64,000 nucleotides of DNA from Uranotaenia lowii (lineage: Eukaryota; Arthropoda; Insecta; Diptera; Culicidae). The position numbers and the translations under genes are program-made. Under the pieces are notes generated by a model, which made no database searches, had not been told where the DNA came from, and saw nothing but the letters and a program-made list of their open reading frames with translations. Positions 12,584 through 22,500 of the stretch are shown here, piece after piece. The first letter of the stretch is position 1. Each line of letters starts with the position of its first letter. Location of the stretch: assembly GCF_029784155.1 (NCBI RefSeq), contig NC_073692.1, positions 374,050,813 through 374,114,812 of the forward strand, read 5' to 3'.

Positions 12584-13218
12584 GGCCACTCTGGGCTGAC
12601 TGTAGAGGGGGACTGCGATTACAAAAATTGTAGAATGTTACAAAGATATTGATATTGTTGCGGAAGTTTTAACAAAATTTCAAAGATTTTTTAATCTTGT
12701 TTAATTTTTAAAGCTGTAGCGATATAATTAAGTTATTGTGGTTGTTTTATTTTGAGCGTGTAAAAATCGGTGAACGAAATAAACTGAAGAAGACAACAAA
12801 AAAAAAAACATCACAACCCAAATCACAATACAAAAAGGGCACAGTCGATGGCAGGTTGCCTCCTGGACGTAAATTCACCAAACGTTCGTAGCGACACATT
12901 TGGCTAAACCGACGGCCCCATCTGGGCTGGTTCTTTGGGAGCTTTATTCAATCTTTGTGAGTTGATTGGCCAAGCCGGAACAGATTCATCCGGAAGCAGG
13001 CGTCGGAAGTGCTCCGGAACATCGCCAAGCGTCCGTTGAGCACTTTTTACTCTCTGGAGCCACGATAATGGAGAACTTTTTCTTTTCTTAGATTTTTTCA
13101 GTTTTTAACCATCTGGTTCATCCAATTAGGATTCTTCTTTCAATGGTTGATAATCTTAAACTTAAAGGTTAATTTTTTTTAGATCGATCAAAACTTGATC
13201 ATATTATTTCTATATAGC
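12584..13218. other. spacer with a GC-richer island
   Basis: Bases 12836-13065 are clearly richer in G and C than the flanks and end at one copy of the 14-base motif described at 15651. Neither strand gives a long open frame or a family I recognise. It may be an old exon or a repeat. Confidence 0.25.
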
Positions 13219-13781
13219 ATCAGTATTCCGGTTTTGCTGGATTCCAGGACATGCTGGAATAATGGCTCCTAATTCCAGCTCAAGACGTAGTTCGTAATAT
13301 AAAGTCCAGTATAAGACTGGCCTGGGGAAAAGAATGGGATTTAGAAAGAGAAAAATTCGTAAGGAAAATTAAGAATACCACAACTGCTTGGAAAGATCGA
13401 TCTTCTAGGGAAGAAATGCGAGCACTCTGTCGTCTCAGAATCGGCCACACTAGGTTAACACACTCAGGACTTTTCAGCAGGCAGCGGAGCAAATCTAATT
13501 GTGAAGTTTGTGGCGTGGTTGCTTCTGTCCAACACACACTTCTAGACTGAAATAAACGGAAATATAATGACAGTCGAGAAAAATTCAGGATCGTCGGTGA
13601 CATCAGCGAGGTACTGTCCAATCAAGAGGAGAGAGAGAATTGTTTGATAGAATTTCTTAAAGAAACTAGATTATTTAGATAATTGTACAAAAAGGAAATG
13701 TAAATACTTTCTTGGCCCGAATGACAATTGTTAAAGGGTCTTTAATAAATATAAATAATAATAATAATCAGTATTCCGGTT
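13219..13781. repeat. 15-bp target-site duplication of the I-element fragment
   Basis: ATCAGTATTCCGGTT is present at 13219-13233 and 13767-13781, directly bordering the inserted fragment. This length is typical of target-primed reverse transcription. Confidence 0.9.
13234..13766 (+). mobile_element. 5'-truncated I-clade retrotransposon fragment with RNase H end and TAA tail
   Basis: The insert starts inside the RNase H domain (WIPGHAGI) and continues through a conserved downstream region (HTRLTHSGLFSR). A zinc-knuckle-like CEVCGVVASVQHTLLD follows, then a broken end of the frame and a tail of TAA/AAT repeats (about 13741-13766). Frameshifts and stops make it a pseudogene. The 5' truncation, simple-repeat 3' tail and perfect 15-bp flanks show direct LINE-type integration, not fragmentation by later rearrangement. 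Confidence 0.88.
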
Positions 13782-14236
13782 ATTTAAGAGTCTGGCAATT
13801 TGAAATTATTTTAAATTTAAAAGGTTACTCGCCTGAGTCTAAGCTTAGATCCTAGGTACAATTTAACAGGAGGTTATAAAACATAATTCTAGTTTTTAAA
13901 AGGTATTAAACAGTTTTAGAGAACCTCTAATGTTACTTAATTTTTCATTATTCTCAAGCAGGCTATAATGCAGTTATGAAGCACTTTCTTAAATCGAATT
14001 GGAAAGTCAAAAATGTCTTAAACAAATCTAAAGTACAATTAAAATACTTTTTTCTCTTTTTTTCCTACAGGAATTTGATCACCGTTCAGCAGTGTGTGTC
14101 AAATAACACCACATTAAGATACCATCAGAGGCGTCAAAACTCTGATAAATTAGGTTTTATTTGCTTTTACGATTGTACGAAACATTAAGTGGTTAGAACA
14201 GATGCCTCTATACAGTGTCGACGCAAAAACTGTAAA
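13782..14236. other. unassigned AT-rich spacer
   Basis: No gene or repeat family is recognised. A 70-codon open stretch at 13976-14188 has no recognisable domain and is probably chance. Confidence 0.2.
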
Positions 14237-15262
14237 TACACCTAGGTTTTTTTTCGCGGTTTTTTTTACACGGTTTTTTTTACACGGATTTTTTTACACG
14301 GTTTTCGGAAATTAACACGGTTTTTTTTACACGGTTTTCGCGAATTAACATGGTTTTTGACTTTTTGAGAGAAAATATTCTAAGTTCTTTTCAAAGGAAA
14401 ACACTTAGAATCTTTTTGAAGTTGGGAAAATCTTAGGTCTGAGACTAAGAACGTGAAACATGAGACCCCTGAGACCTGAGACATGAGACTTGTTACCTGA
14501 AGCTTGAGACATCAGACCTGAGACATGAGACCTGAAATATGAGACCTGAGACCTCAGACACGAGACACGAGACACGAGACATGAGACTTTAGACCTGAGA
14601 CACGAGACTTGAGACCTGAGACATGAGACCTGAGACCTGAGACCTGAGACCTGAGACTTGAGACATAAGAGCTTAGACATTAGACCTGAGACATGTCTCA
14701 TGTCTCAGGTCTAAAGTCTCATGTCTCATGTCTCATATCTCATGCCTCAAGTCTCAGGTTTAATGTCTCATGTCTCACGTCTCAGGTCTCATGTCTCCTG
14801 TCTCATTTCTCATGTCTCATGTCTCATGTCTCATGCCTCATGTCTCAGGTCTCAGGTCTCAGTTCTCAGGTCTCAGGTCTCAGGTCTCAGGCCTCAGGTC
14901 TCAGGTTTTAGGTCTCAGATCTCTGGTCTCAGGTCTCAGGTCTCAGGTGTCATGTCGAAAGTCTCAGGTCTCATGTCTCAATTGTCAGGTCTCAAGTCTA
15001 AGGTACCAGTTCGCAAGTCTCAGATCTCAGGTCTTATGTCTTAAGTCTAAAGTCTCAAGTTTCAGGTCCCAAGTCTCAGGTCTCAGGTGTCAGGTCTAAG
15101 GTCTAAAGTGTCTAGTTACATGTCTTATTGTTTCAAGTTTCAAAGCTGCATAAATTTAAACGTCTTTTTTTACACGGTTTTCCGCAATTAGCACGGTTTT
15201 TTTACACGGTTTTCGGGAATTAACACGGTTTTTTACACGGTTTTTTTTACGCGGTACATATA
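14237..15262. repeat. palindromic GAGAC/GTCTC satellite flanked by TTTACACGG repeats
   Basis: From about 14430 to 14693 the sequence is a run of 7-base units of the form GAGACYT or GAGACAT. At about 14694 it flips to the complement (GTCTCAGGTCTCATG and so on), which continues to about 15120. Both sides carry T-rich units ending in ACACGG (14237-14356 and 15165-15262) in the same orientation, with GAATTAACACGG variants. The 7-base unit gives long open frames in several phases; I treat these as artefacts. Confidence 0.85.
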
Positions 15263-16404
15263 TCAGTGTAAAAAAAAGACCTTGGTGTAAGTAGGTACTA
15301 AGTAGGTACTTCTTTGAAATTCCAACACAGAGCTCATCAACGATATTATATGGCAGTAACCATGTTAAATTGAGGCTTGTAGCGAGGTTGGAGTTGGCTT
15401 GGACACCAGTTAAGATAAAACGTGAATGGGATCTGCCGAGAAGCTGAATGGGATCTTTGCTGAGAAGACTAGATAGTTCAAAAAGTTCGTGGCTCCAGAG
15501 AGATATATTTTGTTGACGAAATTCTGATATGCTGGATCATCAACAGTGGAGATCGTTTGTTTCTACTTTACGCATTGGAAAATTTAAGATAAACCATCAT
15601 GTGTCACGTGTCATGACATACTCTGTAACGGTAATTGTTATTGCAAAGCACTCTCTGGAGCCACTATTGTGAGTAAGTTTAATAATCTAAAGATTTCCCT
15701 ATTCGATGGGTTTAGCTTTTCGGTGTGTTACATCCAGTGGATGCTGTTATGTCCGTTCCCATATCCACCATCCTTAGTACTAGAAATTTATTTGTTTTCT
15801 CAGGTAACAACATTTCTGGGTATCTCAAGTGCGAAAGTTCCCTCCATAGCTAGTATTCCTCCCTACCTATACACAATAGAAAAAAAAAACTTTCGGCATT
15901 ACGCATCGAGCTATCGACGAAGAAACATCATGTAAGTAATAGCGTTTTCGTTTATGAACAGAGGCTAACGAGTTTTGCCCTAACTGCTGTCAATGTTTAT
16001 GCATTCAAAAAATCACCAGTTTTGCCCGAGTTTTGAATTTCAAGCAAGCGATTGCAACCTTAGGAAGTTATCAGTGTTCGGGGTGAGTGTAGCAACCATA
16101 TATTTGCATCATTTCGGGTGACGATTTTGTTTGTTTATTAAGAAAAAGTTTGCCACTGTGTCGATAGGCTGCCACAGTCGATAGGCTGACTTTGCTTCTT
16201 CTAGACAATAATACGATGTGGGACAAATGGTCTTGTGCGGCAAGAAGTTTTCTCAAATCACGCTCTTGGCTCATTTTCAACACCTTTCATGCTTCCTAAT
16301 CTAATCTATCCGTCTATAATTTTCATTACTTTCATTTGAAATTCTTCCTGTTAGAATGTATACTTCACCGAAATGCCATTAATCATTAAATTAGAATCAT
16401 AAAC
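15263..16404. other. unassigned spacer upstream of the Transib-like hairpin
   Basis: AT-rich sequence without a recognised gene. An 88-codon open stretch at 15669-15935 starts just after a 14-base motif copy and has no recognisable domain. Confidence 0.2.
15651..15664 (+). repeat. dispersed 14-base motif CTCTCTGGAGCCAC
   Basis: Exact copies occur at 13050-13063, 15651-15664, 18102-18115 and 20149-20162 on the + strand, and at 15489-15502 on the minus strand. A one-mismatch copy lies at 5485-5498. Several continue as CACTATTGTG or CACTATCGCG. I saw none in the rest of the window. The family is not recognised. Confidence 0.6.
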
Positions 16405-18016
16405 CAGCGCACAGTGGTCCAAAAGGGTCTGAAATGGAACTTTATTCCTGGTGCTTTTGTCTTTCATTTTAGCTATTAGATGTCTTCAGAACATTTACTA
16501 GTAAGATTGTTTCCCATAACGTGAAAGTATCAAAAATTAGTCACAGCCTACTACGATAAAAATAAAAACACTAACTTTTTTGTTTGAAGAGATAGAGACC
16601 AGATTTGTTCTACAAAGTTGTAGATATCATCAAAATATGAAACTTTGTTGAAATAACAAAAGCTTTATCTCTATTCAGTGCAGAGTTATAAAGCTTTTAG
16701 TTTAAAACATACTTAAAATTTGTTTTTTGTACTTAACTATTGTACATTTCGAACTTACATAAATATGATGTTCACAACATTTATTGCGATACTCAATACG
16801 CACATTTTGCACTAGATCTTAAGTCTCTACGACCTTGTCTTCCGAAGTTATCGCAATTTCAAGTTTTATTTTTGCTTAATTTCACGAATTTCTAGGGTAA
16901 AATGGGGCAAGTGGATCCAAAAATTAAATACCACATCTTAAAGTATAATTCAATTACTACAAACTTAGCTAAAACTACTTTTCTCCACGCGCCCGTTTTT
17001 GAGTACGGTCGGCATAAATTTGTTGAATTCTGAGATTTTAATGAGAAAATAGAGATTGATTGTTAATAATTCTGTCATATCTTCTCAAGGATTGAACTAT
17101 CTGTTTTGATGTCTTCAAATGAAAGTTGCAACAACAAACGAGCTATTGAATGGTATTTTTTAGAGAACTTTTGATGATACCGTTTGTACCTTTAAACAAT
17201 TTTTAAAGCGTTTTTACGGTTTTAACTGGAAATGCTTTTTGTTATTTTTTTTTTTAATATTAAATTTGAAAAGGTGATAAAATTTCAATGCGTTTTGATG
17301 TGCTATTTGATGATTTCAGTTGAAAACTGATAAAGTTATGTGCATTTTAAGCATGTTTTTATTTCAACGATGACAATAAAACTCTATTTTCTCATTAAAA
17401 TCTAAGAATTCAACAAATTTATGTCGACCGTTCTCAAAAACGGGCGCGTGGAGACAAGTAGTTTCTGATTAAGTTTGTAGTACTTGAATTTTAATTCAAG
17501 ATGTGGTATTTAGTTTTTGGATCCACTTGCCCTATTTTACCCTAGAAATTCGTGAAATTAAGCAAAAATAAAACTTGAAATTGCGATTACTTTGGAAGAC
17601 AAGGTCGTAGAGACTTAAGATCTAGTGCAAAATCGCAATAAATGTTGTGAACATCATATTTATATAAGTTCGAAATGTACAATAGTTAAGTACAAAAAAC
17701 AAATTTTAAGTATGTTTTAAACTAAAAGCTTTATAACTCTGCACTGAATAGAGATAAAGCTTTTGTTACTTCAACAAAGTTTCATATTTTGATGATATCT
17801 ACAACTTTGTAGAACAAATCTGGTCTCTATCTCTTCAAACAAAAAAGTTGGTGTTTTTTTTTTATCGTAGTAGGCTGTGACTAATTTTTGATACTTTCAC
17901 GTTATGGGAAACAATCTTACTAGTAAATGTTCTGAAGACATCTAATAGCTAAAATGAATGACAAAGTCACCAGGAAAAAAGTTCCATTTCAAGCTCTTTT
18001 GGACCACTGTGCAGCG
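16405..18016. repeat. 5-bp target-site duplication of the Transib-like element
   Basis: CAGCG at 16405-16409 is repeated at 18012-18016, exactly next to the CACAGTGG termini. A GC-rich 5-bp duplication is the known habit of Transib elements. Confidence 0.7.
16410..18011. mobile_element. 1.6-kb foldback element with Transib/RSS-like termini
   Basis: Two inverted arms of about 640 bp (roughly 16410-17054 and 17380-18011) are highly similar and separated by a loop of about 325 bp. The termini read CACAGTGGTCCAAAAG, whose first seven bases equal the V(D)J recombination heptamer. Transib elements share that heptamer and make 5-bp duplications, as seen here. There is no coding sequence, so it is non-autonomous. 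If transcribed through, it would fold into a long double-stranded hairpin. The superfamily call rests on the heptamer and the duplication length only. Confidence 0.72.
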
Positions 18017-19435
18017 GTGATAATCTGTTAACACATATAAGTAAGTCTCTAGAAGGTTATGGTGATTGTTAAGGTAATGGTTCTCATTTCTTTTTAGATT
18101 GCTCTCTGGAGCCACTATCGCGAAAACCAACTTTTCTCTAAATTGTTCTTTCACTTTCTTCGGATGGCCTTCAAATAATTTTTCAAATAAATGATGTTTT
18201 TTTTTGGGAAATAAAAACTAGTTAAAAATTTATAAATTTGATAAATATCCAAATACATAATAAGAAACCAAATCCTGCTCATCGTTTCGACGTAAGCTAA
18301 ATTTAAGGGCACATTGTTTTTTGTTATGTTTTTGCACTCACATTGATTCAAAATTGGCCGAATCAATTCGTTGTTTGCGGTGCACTTGTGATGGGATTTC
18401 CAAAGTGATGCTTTCATTGTACCTACCTGCCGGAAAAATAGTTTCACTTTTCGATTGTTAAAAGTTTGCGTAAATACCATGTACGCATGCCTAGCTTTCA
18501 CCCGACGGACGACGATGGCGGTGGTTCTCGTTTCGCTGAACCTTGTCGAAGGTGGAAGCTAATGTTTAGTGTTTTTAACGTTATTTTTTACATGATTTTT
18601 AAATAGATTAGAAAATTAATGTTTACTACAAGAAAAAAGGTGGAAAAGCGAGGGAGAGCATGACATTTTGCTTGCTTCATTTGAAAAAAAAAGGTCAAAA
18701 ATGTTCCAAAACTCAATCGTGTACAAGGTCTTATGTTTAAGGAGCTTCCGCCGAATAGGTTGGCTGATTGAGTGAGATCCCCATCGCATGAAGGTCAGGG
18801 GGCCACCAGTCGAATCGTACAAGTTGTTCCCCCCTCCCTGGGGTTCCTCCTCCCGAAAGCGCCTCCATTCCATCGATTGAGGTGGTTCTCTCGAAAAGCT
18901 GACATGTGCGACGCTGCGATGTCTGGGTGTCGGTTCGGTCGAAGACTTTGACAAGACCCGAAAGCTTAGCCCAATTTGTCATCAGCTGGTTCGCCGAGTT
19001 GAGTTGCTCACCGTTCGTCGGCTGCGAGGGTGGCACAAAAGTTTTTCCTCGCTTTTCCCAATCAAAATTTTTACCCCTCGCATCAACAACAGCATCAACA
19101 TCAGCAGGAGCAGCAGTGATATACATATTGGTGTGAAAAGTTTTTCCAAAACTTCCGGTTTTCGTTGTTTTTCGGCAATCTGGAAACTTTTGTTCAAATC
19201 TACGGGTTCGAATTACGCGTTTTCCGGGGTTAAAGGTAGGAATTCTGCTGCAAAATCCCACCTGAGTGAGCTTAATAATTGATCAGCGGACTGTGTTACT
19301 TTTTTTTTCTACCCCTCGCTTGCTCCTCACCACTCGCCACTGCCTCTATGCCGTATGATAATGAAACAAATTACATTTTCTGTTTTCCGTTTCCATATGG
19401 ATCGGTGAAATTGGGCCGGAAGCCAAGCGGACAGG
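18017..19435 (+). promoter_or_regulatory. upstream region and probable 5' UTR of the transporter gene
   Basis: From about 18480 the composition becomes richer in G and C. A possible non-coding exon ends at GGTAGG near 19230. No clear TATA box or initiator can be assigned. ATG codons at 19348 and just after are upstream of, and out of frame with, the transporter start at 19436. Confidence 0.35.
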
Positions 19436-19577
19436 ATGCCGAGCGCTCGGAGGATGATCCTGGGCCATGTCATGTCCGGGCTGTGCAGCAAAATGAACCG
19501 GACCAAGCAGCTGCCGGCCGATCTGATGGAAACTCCGCTGAATCGTTGCCTCAATACGTTCGATATTACACTGCTCG
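19436..19577 (+). CDS. transporter coding exon 1
   Basis: ATG at 19436 opens MPSARRMILGHVMSGLCSK, and the frame runs in phase to a GTAAGT donor at 19578. A later in-frame ATG at 19454 is an alternative start. The exon ends after the first base of a Gly codon. Confidence 0.88.
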
Positions 19578-22500
19578 GTAAGTAGGCAATCATGAACACC
19601 TACCCAAGTACATGGCGAATATTTTTTTTGCATTTATGTTTGCTTCCTTTTATTTCGCTAATTTTTTTTTATTGTGACATGAGTAAACAAATGGTAGCGC
19701 AGTTGGAGATTTCACTTGAACGGCAGAATAAGCCAAATTTCTTTTTACGGTGAAGTAGATTTATTCGTCCAACAAGACCAGTGAGACAAACACAAAAAAA
19801 AATGACAAGAATGAAAATTGAATATCTTGAAGCAATTATAATGCTTAATTTATATAAATATTTAGTTAATTAACACTTTTTCTGAATCATTGTAATATAT
19901 CCTGTGGTTATTTTGGATTCAACTACCCGTTGAAAATTGAACAAAAAATAATATGAAATCGAAAAATGTGAAAGTATTTATGTGTTTAAATTGAATTTCT
20001 TTTTAACTAAATTTAGCAACTTTTGCAGGTAAAATTTACAGTTCATTCATGAAAGCTTTAACGCGAAAGTCCGTTAAAAATTGTAATTATGAGCAAATAA
20101 ATAAACCATGAATACAGGAGAAGCCGAAAAACGGAATAACGGCAAAATCTCTCTGGAGCCACCACAGGAGTACCCGGTCCTCAACAGAGTACACTGAATT
20201 CCTGATCTCTGAAACAGATTCTGGTTCAGTAGGTGATTCCATCTCTTTCAAAAAAGATTCAATCATGTTTTACCTAAAATGATGTTTTTACCACTCATAA
20301 TATACTTGTTATGTTCAATGTGCTTTAATTACCTGGACGATTATTCTCAAATTTGTTTTCTCGGAGAGATGCCTTTAAAAATCACTTCACTGTGTCGAGC
20401 AGCATGTCTTCGGTCACAGGAAAACCAATCTCCTGCATGTTGAATACCCAGTTTTCAGCTCTTTCTCCTCTGTCGACGTTGGTACAGGAGATGGCCCGGG
20501 CTTCGGTGAACCTTCAAAGTTTGTTTAACGCATTCGAAACCTTAAGGTGTTTTTTGAGACTCCCTAAAAATCCGCTGCTGCTGATAGAGTCATATGCTTC
20601 GTGCTCACATCCAAAGAGCGAGCTGAACGTGTCCTCTGAGAAGGTGTTTCGATAGTTTTCCGGCCGCTGAAAGACACTTTTCTGTTATAGGAAACATGAG
20701 AAAATAAAGATTTAGGGACTTACCATTTTCGATAAAAATTTTTAACTATCCAATCGAACGCTTGCCAACGAACCAACGTATAAATTGGATTTAAAGTGTC
20801 AAATATCTACTATGTAAACATTGATTTTGTACTCCGTATCAAAGTTGGCGAAAACTAAAAAAAAATTCGACAGGCCAGTATTTATTATAATTTTATCTTT
20901 AATTTGATGATTGCCTCTTATGAGCCAAAATGTAAAAAGATATTTAAATTCAGTATCTTTGATGTATAATAACCTAAATTGTTGAAAAAGACTTTATTTA
21001 ACTTATTTTCTAAAATCACTTTGACGTCAAAGACATTGAAATTGTCATGTATACAAGTACGATAATTTAAACTTGGTTTAAATTACTTAGAACATAATTT
21101 GTCTTTTACTTTATATTTTTAGAGGTAAACTATTTAAAAAAAAACTTGAACATTATCAAAAATGTTCACACCTTTTTTTAATTACAAAATTTCAAAAAAT
21201 TGCCAGAAGTTAGGTACTGTCTTAAACTTTATGAGGTTAATCGTTACCCGATTTACCTTCTTACTTCATCTTCCTCTTCTTCTTCTTCTTCTTCTTCTTT
21301 TTCTTCTTTTTCTTCTTCAACATGGCCATATCTAATAAGCATCCTGTAAAATGAAAGACTTGCGTCCTACATTTTTCTTTCCGACGTTGTATCTGTTACT
21401 TATTGAATAAATTGCAGATACAACTACGGCCAGGCCAACCATGTAATGAATACCGCAAAAGATACAGCATCAAGGAGAGGAATGAAGCATGGAGTTCCCT
21501 GCCGAACGCTCCATATGAATTTGCTATACATGTATGATTATATAGTTGATTGTTAATATGTTCAATTTAATTTAAGAAAAACAAAAACAATTGATTGATC
21601 GATCTCACCAAAGTCTTCCAAAGCTTGACGTAGATATAAACGTGTTATCTATTTGATGCCATCCGGAACACTTTTCCTGCTATGATAACATTTCCTGTGG
21701 ACTTCAGCAAACTTCAAAATTTTGTTGACTATATAGCTTCTCCGTGGTGAGATATAAGCTTAATTTTTCTCCTGAATCCAATAAATCTTGGAACACAATT
21801 ACATTTACAAAATACTTTTATCAGGTTTCCAAAGACACTTGTGCAATTTCAACTCGTAACTTTTGCATGAACGATTTCTTTGACGAACTTTTAACACTTG
21901 AACTGTATTTGGCTGTTAATTTTTGTTATTTTCTATCAATTTATGATAAAATTAGTGCAAGTTCACTGGTGTTGGGAGAAAGTGGTAGAAATTTTGACAG
22001 CTTTAGCACATTTTGAAAACTTTACCATGCGAAAACATTTCAAGATCTGTGGCCTTTAAGAGTTTTTACAACACGTGTGGTATTCTCGCATGCTGTGATG
22101 CAAAAATAGCAACATTTCTATCACATACGGTTGTTATAGAAACAGTGCTGTGAAAAATACAACGCCCAAAGATATTAAAAACATTTTTGAATGGTAAAAT
22201 TTTCAAAATGTGCTACAAGTGTCAAAGTTTCTACCACTTTCCCGCAACACGAGTGAACTTGATCTTAGTGGAGCCGGAAAAAACGCGTGTTGACGGTTTG
22301 GCACACGCCTACTATTATCTTCTCGTTACCCGATTTACCTAAAGCAATAAAATAAAAGTGCGGCAGACTGTCACCGCGGAGTTCCAATCGAACTGTCAAA
22401 AGTCGTTCCAATCGAGCATAACCATTTTTAGCATTTCAAATTCGTGGGAAGTATTGTAATCTGTGTGACTGTGACTTTCAATTTTTCAATTGAAATTAAT

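Larger units (their letters stand above)
21241..22340. repeat. 18-bp direct repeat bracketing a 1.06-kb segment
   Basis: TCGTTACCCGATTTACCT occurs at 21241-21258 and 22323-22340. The left inner side begins with a TTC microsatellite (about 21266-21320). This could be a target duplication from an insertion on the minus strand with a GAA-rich tail, or an unrelated duplicated word. Confidence 0.5.

Noticed and set aside
14405..15099. Frames with SQVSGLR/SHVSCL repeats
   Set aside because: Translation of the GAGAC/GTCTC satellite in several phases; no protein features beyond the repeat.
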